A program made the position numbers and the translations under genes. Source: Anodontia alba (taxonomy: Eukaryota > Mollusca > Bivalvia > Lucinida > Lucinidae). Taken from it: a stretch of 64,000 nt of DNA. The DNA is taken from NCBI GenBank assembly GCA_964016985.1, contig OZ024828.1, forward strand, positions 32,518,424 to 32,582,423. Reading direction: 5' to 3'. The notes under the pieces are model-generated. The model saw only the letters and a list, made by a program, of their open reading frames with translations, was not told the DNA's origin and searched no databases. Below are positions 43,406-53,520 of this stretch, piece after piece (position 1 is the first letter of the stretch; each line of letters begins with the position of its first letter).

Positions 43406-43691
43406 CATCACGAAAACATGCCTATATAAGTTTGACCCCCTTAAACCCCACTTTTATATAGTAAAACTGGGGTTTACAGGGGTATACATTGTTTTTTTCT
43501 TATTTCTGCTCAAAACATAGATTATGGATACTCGTAAGAACCGCCTTGCCGAGGCGGTTCTAACGGGTACCCGCAATATATGTTTTGAGCAGAAATATAA
43601 AAATACCAATATCAGAGTTTTTTATCTGAAAATGTTCAGTTTTTTTTAGGTGAAATTTTCTATATATTTGAATAGGCATGTTTTTGTAATG
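43406..43691 (-). mobile_element. Family A MITE, complete (A10)
   Basis: CATCACGAAAACATGCC to GGCATGTTTTTGTAATG. The first of three copies within 1.4 kb. A family K copy begins immediately after its left end. Confidence 0.92.
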
Positions 43692-43815
43692 GGTGTACTC
43701 TAAAAGGTAATAATTAATTCCAAATGTGAGCTTCTGTTTCCTTTTAGAGTATGGCCTGTTCTAAAGGGAGGCAAACTGATTTTGACAGAGTTGCCGCTTC
43801 TGAAACTAGATTCAA
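43692..43815 (+). repeat. Family K dispersed repeat
   Basis: GTGTACTCTAAAAGGTAATA, CCTTTTAGAGTATGGCCTGT and AAAGGGAGGCAAACTGATTT, then TGACAGAGTTGCCGC. Confidence 0.65.
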
Positions 43816-43889
43816 TTCTCTTAATTTATTCTATTTGCCATAGACAGTTTTACATGTATTCACATAAAATTATAATACTTTCCTAGATA

Positions 43890-44169
43890 CATTACGAAAA
43901 CACGCCTATTCAAATATATAGAAAATTTCACCTCCAAAAACTGAAAATTTTCTGATAAAAAAACTCTGATATTTTTTCATATTTCTGCTCTAAACATAGG
44001 TTTTGGGTACTCTTATGACCGCCTGGGCGAAGCGGTTCTAACGAGTACCTAGAATCTATGTTTTTTTTAGCAAAAATAAGTATAATAAAGTTTACCCCTT
44101 GTAAACCCCAGTTTTACTATATAAAAAGGGGTAAGGGAGTCAAAATTATGTAGGCATGTTTTCGTGATG
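43890..44169 (+). mobile_element. Family A MITE, complete (A11)
   Basis: CATTACGAAAACACGCC to GGCATGTTTTCGTGATG. The palindrome is decayed on the left arm (TACTCTTATGACCGCCTGGG). The right arm keeps GCGGTTCTAACGAGTACC. Confidence 0.9.
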
Positions 44170-44415
44170 ATTGCATATTTAGATAATGAGTAAACCAAAA
44201 ACAAACATGTTGCGTTATGCAATTTAATGTTATAAATGTTTCCCATTTACAATTCTCCCATTTCGATGCGGAATCGTTGTTCCATTATAACAATTACTTG
44301 TTTCAGGAAACACAAAATGAAAGCCATCACATTTTCTGGGTTATTATGCTAGAAAAGGAAACGCGTCGTGATTACCGTCTTCATACTTATTAGCCTGACT
44401 GAAAAGCCTGAACAA

Positions 44416-44478
44416 ATAACAAACCCAGATCAGACGCCGTAGAATGCTGCGTCTGGTCTGGATCTACACTTTTTGACA
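44416..44478. repeat. Family H hairpin
   Basis: AACCCAGATCAGACGCCGTA and GCTGCGTCTGGTCTGGATCT pair around GAAT. It lies 33 bp from A12. Confidence 0.7.
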
Positions 44479-44510
44479 CTCTTCCTGCATTTTAGAGCAC
44501 AAACAGGTTG

Positions 44511-44776
44511 CATCACGAAAACATATCTATATAATTTTGACCCCTTCAAAACCCCACTTTTATGTACTACAACTGGAGTTTACAGGGGTATACATTATTA
44601 TTCTTATTTCTGCTCATAACATAGATTGTGGGTACTCGTTAGAACCGCCTCGGCGAGGCGGTTCTACCGAGAACACACAATCTATGTTTTGAGCAGAAAT
44701 ATGAAAAAATATCAGAGTTTTTATCTGAATACTGGTGAAATTTTCAATAAATTTGAATAGGCGTGTTTTTGTAATG
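44511..44776 (-). mobile_element. Family A MITE, complete with small deletion (A12)
   Basis: CATCACGAAAACATATC to GGCGTGTTTTTGTAATG. The left-arm palindrome CTGAAAATTTTCAG is deleted (TATCTGAATACTGGTG), which accounts for the shorter length of 266 bp. Confidence 0.9.
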
Positions 44777-44794
44777 GTTTGATTTCTTATACAC

Positions 44795-44945
44795 TAAACC
44801 CCCGTCTAAAAAGAGTTCTGGTATAAAAAGAAAGATTTTGCTTCCCTTAGGAGTAAAGCATTTCCTTTTAGTGTAGACCCCTTTTCAGAAGGGAGTAAAA
44901 CACTTTTGATAGAGTTGTCTCCCTTGAAAATGTATTATGTCCACT
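44795..44945 (+). repeat. Family K dispersed repeat
   Basis: CCCCCGTCTAAAAAGAGTTC, TTAGTGTAGACCCCTTTTCA, GAAGGGAGTAAAACACTTTT and GATAGAGTTGTCTCCCTTGA make this the best-preserved right half of the family. Confidence 0.7.
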
Positions 44946-45043
44946 TCCACTTAAGCAATTGCTAGGACTGTGTCATATATTACGACCGTAAAATATTGTT
45001 TTAGCCCATATTCTATTGGGTCCTTTCACGCTTTGTATGAAGT

Positions 45044-45394
45044 ATGCGCATTTCCGTAGCAAACAAAAGGCGAAGAAAAATAAAGTCATATTGCAAAGAG
45101 GTTATGGCACTATGCTTTAGTTATCGCCCTATGTGTAAAGCGGAGACACCATTATCTGCCCGAGAGTTGATACAGAGGGCGATTATTAGACCATGCATGC
45201 CGCTTCACTCAACCGCTTTGTCGTGGTATGGACAAGCAAAAGCCCCTTGCGGTGGAGACGAAATAGTTCAATTAACAATGACAAGAGCATATGATGTAGT
45301 CTGCATGCCGGTTACTTATCACTATGTTTACCCAAAATGTGTTTTGATGACCTGTGAAGTGTTCGTCCTACGATTTTCTTCGAAAATCGTATAG
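45044..45394 (+). other. Unassigned 116-codon open frame
   Basis: Opens at an ATG after an AT-rich stretch and encodes a basic, cysteine-containing protein starting MRISVANKRRRKIKSYCKEV. I recognise no domain and see no donor or acceptor that would place it in a spliced gene. The length is unremarkable for a random frame in a window this size. Recorded only because no repeat explains it. Confidence 0.15.
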
Positions 45395-45454
45395 GGCTAC
45401 CAAGAAAAGTATATTATTTAGCTTCAAGCTTCTTTGGGTCGGCTGGTAACCGCC

Positions 45455-46065
45455 TAACGCTCCAATTACATTGTTTTCGGTTATAAGCCTGATTATATGC
45501 CCCCGCCGGCATTGTTATCAAGGTATGGGGAACGCATTATCATCATATACTAAAAGCACTTTATTACATAAATAATAGTATTGAGCATGTGCTACTATCT
45601 TTTTGCCGATTTTGGCCTTAGATTTATTTATTTGATTATGACATGGTATTTCGGTTATCGTTCTCTGTATCAGTAAAGCTTTCGAATAGATATTGTAGTC
45701 TCTGGTTGCTATATCGGGCAATAATCAAAATACAACATGTCCTAATCTGTTTATCACACATTCAAATCAGCTTCTTACTGTTATGAAGTCTATAATCGGA
45801 AACAATATGTTTAAACAGATGGTGATTTAAGCGAAAGTGTGCGTTATGTAACGTACATTACGTCCATATTATTGACGTCACCATTATGTTGCGATTGAGC
45901 TGATATCTCTTGTCCGTACAAAATTCACTGCTTCCGGTTATCAGACCGGGCAGTCATATAAATGCTTTCCGTTCCAAATATATTCTTTCCTGTTTTAAGC
46001 CTCATCTTCTGTTAGCTCCGACATTGTAATCTTGATGAGGGAAACACATTAACATAGATTCAAAA
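45455..46065 (+). repeat. Diverged direct duplication about 515 bp apart
   Basis: 45460-45545 and 45975-46060 align through CCAATTACATTGTTTTCGGT / CCAAATATATTCTTTCCTGT, ATAAGCCTGA / TTAAGCCTCA, GGCATTGTTATCAAGG / GACATTGTAATCTTGA and GGGGAACGCATTATCAT / GAGGGAAACACATTAACAT. The identity is modest (estimated by eye). The origin is unknown. Confidence 0.35.
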
Positions 46066-46551
46066 GGCAGGTTACCACGCCAAATCCAGTTATGATTATG
46101 TGATAATAATTATTATAATTAATGTACATTTCAGGTTAGCGTTAGAATCGACAAGGACTTACCTGTCCTACAGCATTCTAGCACTCTTTATATACTGCCA
46201 GATACCTGGTGATAACGTAATATTATATTTGAGCCTCAGTCTAGGAAAAAGTAGTTGATAATAAATACACTTAGCGAAGAATCAGAACATCTGTAGTGTT
46301 CGCTGAGTGCTAAGTGGAAAGCAGATATTACAAGTTTTCTACATTGCAACGTGCCTCACCGAGATCTAAATACACAACGTTTAGTTAGAAATTAAGCTTG
46401 CTGAAGAAGATACTTATTGTTACTAACATTACGTAAGCTAATCAAATGACCAGTCTCCCATAAAACCATAACTGCCAAAAAAGCTAGTAGGCTATTAAAT
46501 ATATACTCAAACGCAAAATCAAATGTGCACTCTTTACTTGTTGATTTTCTG

Positions 46552-46816
46552 TACCACAAAAACATGCCTATATAATTTTGACCTCTTTAAACCCAAACTG
46601 GGGTTTACAGGGGTATGCATTATTTTTGTAATTTTTGCACGAAAACACAGATTGTGGGTACTCGTTAGAACCGTCTCGGCGAGGCGGTTCTAACGAGTAC
46701 CCACAATCTATGTTTTGAGGAGAAATATGAAAAACATATCAGAGTTTTTTTTATCTGTAAACTTTCGGTTTATGGAGGTGAAATTTTCTATATATTTGAA
46801 TAGACGTGTTTTCGTG
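46552..46816 (-). mobile_element. Family A MITE inserted in an inverted-repeat arm (A13)
   Basis: Degenerate right end TACCACAAAAACATGCC. The palindrome is almost perfect (TACTCGTTAGAACCGTCTCG). The left end is GACGTGTTTTCGTGTT. The other arm of the host inverted repeat provides the empty-site sequence. Confidence 0.88.
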
Positions 46817-47218
46817 TTTGAAAATCCCAGAAAGAAATGTTATCAAGTATGGTATCATTTTTGGCTTATCCAGTTACCTTCTAACCAATTTGATTATGTT
46901 ATTATTTTGAATGTCTTTAAAATTTACGGCGCGTAAATATGCAACAGAGGTCAAAATAAAAATATAAAAAATACCCAAATAGCCAAAGGGCTGTTTCCTT
47001 GCTAGGAGTCACTTTAAAATTATGAAAATGATGTTGATATCTTGAATGACCGTCATTTTGTCCAATAACTTCTAAAATACGCCGCCTCATGGAATTTACG
47101 TAACGTTAGATGGCGCGTGTAGGAATATTACCTCAGTCCGCTTGCATTGCGTAGATCGTGTAAATTGTTAACGGCATGCCTTGACCTCGCTCAGCTATTT
47201 AAAAGGCTGTTTATGCAT

Positions 47219-47235
47219 TTATTATTATTATTATA

Positions 47236-47274
<39 letters not shown>

Positions 47275-47275
47275 T
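47219..47275. repeat. (ATT)n microsatellite
   Basis: About 18 ATT units with one ATAATT interruption, in the loop of the inverted repeat. Confidence 0.95.
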
Positions 47276-47689
47276 TGATCTCTGCTGCACATTGATGCAC
47301 CGTAAGTTTTACAGAAATTCGAAACAATAAGTAAATCGAATAAGCTAAAGAATGATAATACACATAATAATATTCCATTCTCGGATTGTCAGAAAATCAA
47401 CAAGTAAAGAGTGCACACTTTCTTTTGCGTTTGAGTATAGATTCTATAAAGTTACATATTCAAGTACTTGATCCTTGGTGATTCAAGATGCTACACTGGG
47501 ACCGTGATCGAGCTGAGTTGGTGCGTAGGGTAATCTGAGTATTAATGAGCACTTGTTCCAAGAAGTTTTTTTTTTTTTTTTTTTCCATGTTTCTGAAATT
47601 TCCCTGTTGTACATTAACCTATTTTAGTGTAGAAACTGCGCATTCTTACAGTTTAAGCTTTTAAACTGAACCGCCATGTTAGAGAACGT

Positions 47690-48150
47690 ACCTTCTAACA
47701 TGTGCATTCAGCAAACATTCAGATCCATCATGAAAACATACCTATACAATTTTGACCGCGTTTAACCCCATTTTTATATAATAAAACTGGGGTGTACAGG
47801 GGTATACATTATTTTTTCCTACTTCTGATCAAAAACATAGATTGTGGGTACTCGTTAGAACCGCCTCTGCAAGGCGGTTCTAACGAATACTCACAGTCTA
47901 TTTTTTTGAGCAGAAATATGAAAAATATCAGAATTTTTTATCTAAAAACTTTCAGTTTTTGGTGGTGAAATTTTCAATATATTTGAGAAGGCGTGTATTC
48001 GTAATGCAGTGCGCATTCGTGCAGTCTGATCAGCTTCTTCACTAGGAGCATTTTGGATAGCAAATGATGCAATGTTTCTTATGCGGACAACGTAGATCTG
48101 GTCAGATTGCGGGAATGCGCAGGCTTATTTGAGTCCGAAGGTACGTTTTC
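47690..48150. repeat. Family G foldback repeat interrupted by A14
   Basis: Left part ACGTACCTTCTAACATGTGC, ATTCAGCAAACATTCAGATC. Right part from 48007: GTGCGCATTCGTGCAGTCTG, ATCAGCTTCTTCACTAGGAG, TTTTGGATAGC, GGTCAGATTGCGGGAATGCG, ending GAAGGTACGTTTTC. Confidence 0.85.
47726..48006 (-). mobile_element. Family A MITE nested in family G (A14)
   Basis: CATCATGAAAACATACC to GGCGTGTATTCGTAATG. Flanks CAGATC and CAGTGCGC belong to the host repeat. The central palindrome is well kept (GGGTACTCGTTAGAACCGCC). Confidence 0.9.
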
Positions 48151-48311
48151 TACCCTTGTGGCTCAATAAGAGAAACGTGCATGTTTACAAACAACAACTT
48201 ATATGGCTAACGCTCAACATTCTCAATATGGGAAAAGCAAAAATCCGTCGGTATAACACTCAGAGTCGTTATTTACGCAAACTAATGATTCTGTAGCCAC
48301 ATTTAAAATAG

Positions 48312-48367
48312 CATTACGAAAACAAGCCTATTCAAATATACTGAAAATTTTACCACCAAAAAACCTG

Positions 48368-48403
<36 letters not shown>

Positions 48404-48592
48404 TTTCTGCTCAAAACATAGATTGTGGGTACTCGTTAGAACCGACTCGGAGAGGCGTTTCTAATGAGAACCCACAATCTATGTTTTTGAGCAGAAATAA
48501 GAAAAATAATGTATACCCCTGTAAACCCCAGTTTTACTATATAAAAGTGAGGTTTAAGGGAGTCAGCATTATATAGGCATGTTTTCGTGATG
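48312..48592 (+). mobile_element. Family A MITE with poly-T expansion (A15)
   Basis: CATTACGAAAACAAGCC to GGCATGTTTTCGTGATG. A run of about 31 T (48370-48400) replaces the left-arm TTTTCAG region. Flanks AATAG / AATAG could be a 5-bp duplication, unlike the other copies. Confidence 0.9.
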
Positions 48593-48809
48593 AATAGTTT
48601 TATTTTTATATACTTTTTTCTGTATTATTATACTAATAAATTATTTCCAAGTTATTGAATAACGTCACTGTTCAATTACGACGTCATCTGCGTTAAACTT
48701 AGGCGACGTCATTCAAAATGGCGGTGAATTAGACTATAGTATCATTTTACGAGAGTATGTGAACTTGACCAATCTGCAAATACACTGACCGAGTTACACT
48801 CCTGAACAG

Positions 48810-48840
<31 letters not shown>
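48810..48840. repeat. Poly-T tract
   Basis: About 31 T, 220 bp from A15. Confidence 0.9.
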
Positions 48841-48845
<5 letters not shown>

Positions 48846-49355
48846 TGCTTTTTCGCAAATGTCAAATACGTGGGATTCTAAAACGCACCTCTTCAAAAAT
48901 AACTGAATAGATAGATATCTTAATGTATTTTACTGGTGCAAAGAACTCATTTACCAAGACCGTGATGCATTTGGGGATGTCAGACAGTTTTAATGATATT
49001 CTTAATTGCCAGGCATATCATATACAGACTGTTAAACTAAGGGCATGTTTCGTTTTCTAATTACATTACCTTTCAAGATATCATGCAAGGATGCCGTATC
49101 ACAAAATCTATAATAGTAATCCGTTATAGTGCAATTACCGGATAAGACCAGTACAACATCAAGAGCATCGTTTTACCCAAAGGAAAAAAACAGGTCGATT
49201 ATGTATTAAAATTTTAAGCGCATGAACTTTGTCACTAGAAAATGCCTTCGGGGATTTTGGAATAACTAAGGCCCAGATCAACATAGGTAATAAGAAGGGA
49301 AATAAATTACATGTATCCGCACAGTCTGAGCATATCCACATCGATATAGTCGATT
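48840..49355. other. No gene recognised
   Basis: No gene or named repeat up to the family E element at 49357. Confidence 0.4.
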
Positions 49356-49356
49356 T

Positions 49357-49462
49357 CCAGCTAGCATTCATTATAAATCTACAGCGGGCCGTTATCGGCC
49401 CGTCAGCTACCCTGACGGGCCGATAACGGTCCGCTATAGATTTATAATGAATGCTTACTGGG
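49357..49462. mobile_element. Family E small hairpin element (copy 3)
   Basis: CCAGCTAGCATTCATTATAA ... TTATAATGAATGCTTACTGG with GGGCCGTTATCGGCCCGTCA / TGACGGGCCGATAACGGTCC in the middle. The sequence next to the termini (ATTCATTATAAATCTACA) differs from copy 2 (ATTCTACGTAAATCTACA) on both arms at once, so arm-to-arm correction is likely. Confidence 0.9.
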
Positions 49463-49930
49463 TTGTATCACTGCTTTGCTTTTATTTTCTGCGTAAGGAG
49501 CATGAACAGTTTTTCTCTTAGAAAAAAAGTGGCAAAAAAATTCATGCTCAACTGATAATTCAACCAGATGTTTTATGGCTACTGCCCTCAACTCTACTCC
49601 ACTAATGAGTGTGTTCACAACAGGTGGTATTACCAGATTTACCTGGGGAACTACTTTTCTCTGATAACACTGGTTCCCTGCATTGCAAAATCTTTATTTT
49701 TTTAACATAGGAAACCATTTAAAATTCGTAATTTCATTAATTTTTGATGCAGATGTAGATTTTGGTATCGGTTTTGAGCTTCTTCGTTGTGTTTTATATT
49801 TAAGATCAGTATTACTTAACTAATTGCATAACAGAGCATCATTTTATTGGCAACTGGGCAGAGTTTTACGGTCTCAGTCATCAGAAACATATGAGAAAGC
49901 AATAGGAGAGTTCGTGGGACGGCTAATATA

Positions 49931-49960
49931 CTATAAATAGAACAAGTCTTGCGCATGCGC
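49931..49960 (+). promoter_or_regulatory. Candidate promoter: TATA box plus NRF1-like site
   Basis: CTATAAATAG is a strong TATA match. It is followed by TTGCGCATGCGCGGAG, which matches the palindromic NRF1 consensus GCGCATGCGC. The ATG of a 90-codon frame lies 54 bases further on. The element could also derive from the GCGCATGCGC motifs of family G, so this is a weak call. Confidence 0.35.
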
Positions 49961-49993
49961 GGAGCGGTCTTGAAAAAGTAGGACAAGAAAGCA

Positions 49994-50266
49994 ATGGAGA
50001 ACGAAGAGAATCTACAGACGCCAAAAACGAACATAACCGTTTTGCTGCGATTCAGTCAAACGCGATTTTTTTCTTTACCGAGTTTCTCCGCGAACGTCTT
50101 TTTTTTCTCTGGACAATTAATCAGAGAAATTATTGTTAAATTTTTAAGCAAATTTCATAATTTTCCATGCGGTATGAGGCAATACTCAGATAAATTTAAA
50201 AGAAACACTACCAGGAATTATCGTACTACAGGAACTGTCACTCAGGTTATCGATATTCCAATTTAG
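49994..50266 (+). CDS. Candidate short protein or first exon, unassigned
   Basis: 90 codons beginning MENEENLQTPKTNITVLLRF in an acceptable start context (AAGCAATGG). Residues 25-40 are hydrophobic and aromatic, and the C-terminal half is basic. I recognise no family. GGTATGAGG at about 50171 could be a splice donor. No repeat explains the frame, and a TATA box lies upstream; these are the only supports. Confidence 0.2.
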   Translation: MENEENLQTPKTNITVLLRFSQTRFFSLPSFSANVFFFSGQLIREIIVKFLSKFHNFPCGMRQYSDKFKRNTTRNYRTTGTVTQVIDIPI

Positions 50267-50436
50267 ATCGGTTTCGATTAATTCCCTTTGACTGGAGGCC
50301 CGTAAGCGTCGTCTTACCTGTGTAGCTGGTGTGTAATCAACCCAGTGTCACACACCTACAGTACTACTACAATTCAGATTAAATCATGTGTGGATGCATT
50401 GCTCTTGGACTCAATATACACTGGAATAGGTCCGAG

Positions 50437-50480
50437 TTAGAATGAATGAATGAATGAATGAATGAATGAATGAATGAATG
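50437..50480. repeat. (GAAT)n microsatellite
   Basis: About ten GAAT units. Confidence 0.95.
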
Positions 50481-50930
50481 TCAGCAGATTATTCAGTATG
50501 ATTTTCAAAAGAATATCAATTGTTTAACCTAAGAATTGATTAATAATGATAATAACAAAATATTAATTAATTGATTAAAATAGATTATTATTACTATTAT
50601 TATTATTATTATTTCATTATTTCAAATTGAATAAAAAGTGTTGTATTTAGTTATAGATAATTCAATATGATTTTTAAACGAATTTAAATAGTTTAACCTA
50701 AGAAAACAAAAGCAATTAATAAATTAAAAAAGTGTTATATTTAATGAATGGTAATTCAGTAAGATTTTAAAATGAAGAACAATAGTGAATCTAAGAGAAC
50801 AAATGAGTTGATTAATTAAGGTTGTATTTAATTACTGATGATAGTTTGGTACAATTTTTGAAAGAAAAACGATCATTTCACCTGGAGAAAACAAATGGGA
50901 AAATTTAATTAAATATAAGTAATTTGAAAA
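50480..50930 (+). repeat. Degenerate tandem array, about 95-105 bp units
   Basis: Four diverged units, each with GTTGTATTTAATTA-type, AATTCAGTATGATTTT-type, TTTAACCTAAGAAAACAAA-type and TTAATTAA-type motifs in order. They start near 50480, 50638, 50732 and 50820. The first holds an ATT-rich insertion. Confidence 0.6.
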
Positions 50931-50984
50931 AAAAAAATGAATGAATGAATAAAAAAAATTACTTTATGATAACCATAAACTAAA

Positions 50985-51275
50985 GAAAGAAAGAAAGAAA
51001 GAAGCCTATGGATAATGAATACGGGAGAAAGACCTATGTCATCCACTTCTTAACATCATAGGACAGTCTGCGTACCTCCGTTATTAAGTTATCCTAAGAC
51101 ATTTGTTGTTACAATACGAAAGAAAGAAAGAAAGAAAGAAAGAAAGAAAAAAACATATGGATAATGAGTACTGGGGAAAGGCCTATGTCATCCACTTCTT
51201 AACCTCAAAGGGCAGTCTCCATACCTCCGTTATTAAGTTAGGTTATCCTAAGACATTTGTTAGTACAGTAATTAA
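50985..51275 (+). repeat. Tandem duplication with (GAAA)n heads
   Basis: Two copies of AAAGAAAG...CCTATGGATAATGAATAC, GACCTATGTCATCCACTTCT, TAACATCATAGGACAGTCTG and TACCTCCGTTATTAAGTTA, ending TCCTAAGACATTTGTT. They start at about 50985 and 51118. The second has an extra GGTTA. Identity is high (about 90% by eye), so the duplication is recent. Confidence 0.9.
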
Positions 51276-51384
51276 AGCTACCTACTCTTTAAGGTGATCT
51301 AGGTAACATATTTCACATCAGTACTATCACCACAGATTAAAGAAACCTATTAATCAGAATGCAATCAAGTGTGTTTAATCAATG

Positions 51385-51435
51385 CTCACCAGACACCATG
51401 ATATGCGGCGTCTGATCTGGGTCTAAAGTTCTTAT
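51385..51435. repeat. Family H hairpin, partial
   Basis: CACCAGACACCATGATATGC and GGCGTCTGATCTGGGTCTAA match the right half of the family. Confidence 0.55.
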
Positions 51436-52002
51436 CTATTTGTCAATATCCCTTTTTTAGCATAAATAAGTAATATCAAATATTACTGTGTTTTAAGAAA
51501 CCTTCAGGTATGTGCCCTTTGTGGACCAAGACCCCATTGCGCTTTCTGAGCAAGGTTATGCTCTTTGCTTAATGCGTGTTACAGATCTGATTGTTAAGAT
51601 CAGTATGTGCAGATGCTTATGCTAAACAATCCTACTAGCCATTTTGTGCCTGAGCACAGTAGTAGTATTAGGGTACATACATGATTAGAAAAAAAAAAAA
51701 AACCGCAAATTTAGAGGTTTAAATTATTGGTAATTTGATAATTTAGTACTTTGAAACCAGTCTGCAAAGCTCACACAGACCATCAGCTGGACAGAGGTGT
51801 ACAAACAGGACATTTCTTTCAAGAGAGGTACATAAATAGCTTTGGGCTATTTGTTCACAGCATAAAGACAATTAGCTATTTCATAAACTTAGGACCCATT
51901 GGTGGCGCGAATTAGCATAGTAATTATCAGTTAGCACTTTGGGTAAAAGTTTTGCAGACAACATAAATATGGGACAATTTTCTCCAGTTCTCCATTAAAA
52001 CA

Positions 52003-52118
52003 TATGTTGTAGGTATTAATTTGATGCACCTCGGTGAAGCAAAAACATGTTATGAGTACTCATTTGAAGAACCTTTGTGAGGCTCATCTAATGAGTACCC
52101 ACAACATATGTTTTTATG
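52003..52118. repeat. Degenerate solitary core palindrome
   Basis: AAAACATATGTTGTAGGTAT and AATGAGTACCCACAACATAT with TTCTCCATT / ATGGAGAA at the outer edge. The inner part holds a second hairpin (TATGAGTACTCATTTGAAGA, TCTAATGAGTACCC). It resembles the family B core but is rearranged. Confidence 0.5.
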
Positions 52119-52194
52119 GAGAAAAAAATACAATTGTATTATTTACGTCCTTGACTAAGACAATAACCACTTTATCGCATGCTGATTTAGCCCA

Positions 52195-52545
52195 GAAAGT
52201 GATAAACGTTTAGGGATCATATATCACCCCCATCCCAAAAAAGGAAATGGTTTGACATTTCTTGCAAAGCATCTCCATTGCAAACAATTTGCATGAAATG
52301 TCAAATCCTATTTTCTGGGGAAAATTCAACAAATATCACCAGTTTTTTGCTGCTGAAGTAGCCCAGAGAGTGGAAAAGGTTAAGGGTTAAAATTTTTACC
52401 CCTCCCCCACCCCCACAAAAAAGAAAACAACAAAAAATAAAGTTTGACAGTCCATACAAACTGTCTCTGTTGGAGACAATTCGCATGACATGTCAAAGCC
52501 TACTTTCTGGGAAAAATAAGAATATCATCATCACTTTTCCCTTGA
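52195..52545 (+). repeat. Family N direct repeat, two units of about 190 bp
   Basis: Each unit has GGTTTGACATTTCTTGCAAA-type or AGTTTGACAGTCC, then TTGGAGACAATTCGCATGAC-type, ATGTCAAATCCTATTTTCTG, GGGAAAA and AAATATCA. Both begin with a GCCCAGAAAGTG/GCCCAGAGAGTG line. A diverged relative is at 605-790. Confidence 0.65.
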
Positions 52546-52744
52546 TGCATGAACATTGTTTAACAATCATTTAAACTTAAGAAAAAAAAATAGACAAACT
52601 GTCAAAAAACTTTCATAAAAATTAATGTAGGATATGCTATTTCTAGTTTTATCTTATCATCTCAAGAATTGCAGGACCACGTGACCTGTCTCAGATAAAG
52701 GGCTGTTGTGTCAGATTATGAAAAAAGGGAAATTATGTATTATG

Positions 52745-52805
52745 CAAACACTAAAGATTCAGATCAGTCTGCGCATCTGCATACTCTGATCAGGATTTTA
52801 AATCT
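52745..52805. repeat. Family G repeat, fragment
   Basis: CTAAAGATTCAGATCAGTCT, GCGCATCTGCATACTCTGAT and CAGGATTTT. Confidence 0.65.
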
Positions 52806-53206
52806 TAATCAATATATTCTACAGTAATTAATGTTTATTTAGTTACACGGTTAAAGATGGTGCTTTGTTTGCCCATATTCCTTGATCATAGTTATAATGG
52901 TCCTTTTCAAATGTTGATGTTCATTTGATATTTTGACCACTTTGTTATTATTGCATGAGGTATAGATTAAGCTATTATTACATTGTCCAGTGGCCTGAGG
53001 CTTCTAGTTCCCACGGGATAATAATAATAATGGTAGACAAATGGAACCAGAAAATAAACAACGTGCTGTTATTTAACTTGTATTTATATATGTTTGAACA
53101 ATTTTTTAATGCTAATATAAATGAAAGTAAAATGTTTTGTTGATCGTTTCAAGAACTTTGAGATGTCTTCAAGTAACATATGAAACAATTATGATTGAAT
53201 CTTTTT

Positions 53207-53229
53207 CAAAAAAAAAAAAAAAAAAAAAA
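53207..53229. repeat. Poly-A tract
   Basis: About 23 A. Confidence 0.85.
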
Positions 53230-53520
53230 TAGAAAAAAGAAAAATGGGCCTTATGAATTATGCGATCAATGTAGACCCGATTAGTCTGTGTGTCCGCTGA
53301 AATACATTGATCAGTCTATACTGCATGTTGAATACAGCTTGCACAATCTATCAAAGAAAAATGTATGCACATGCTGATCTGGCACTACAATGGTTGCTGC
53401 TTTTATTTGGAGAGACTCGTGTAATTTTTGTGTTGGGTAATTAGCAAATATCGATAAAATGTCATTTTCCTTGGATTATGACTGTTACTACTATCCTAGA
53501 TTTTTAGACAGAGAGGTCTG

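Larger units (their letters stand above)
46502..47439. mobile_element. Long inverted repeat with a family A MITE in its left arm
   Basis: Outer arms TATACTCAAACGCAAAA...CTTTACTTGTTGATTTTCTG (46502-46550) pair with 47390-47439. After A13 is skipped, pairing resumes: AAATGTTATCAAGTATGGTA, TTTGGCTTATCC, TTTACGGCG and CAGAGGTCAAAA (46817-46957) pair with 47268-47389. The loop holds an (ATT)n run. Without A13 the unit is about 670 bp. Confidence 0.8.

Noticed and set aside
16398..48592. CRISPR-like array from the regularly recurring hairpin of family A
   Set aside because: Copies are about 280 bp, occur in both orientations at irregular spacing, have their own termini and lie in a eukaryotic genome.
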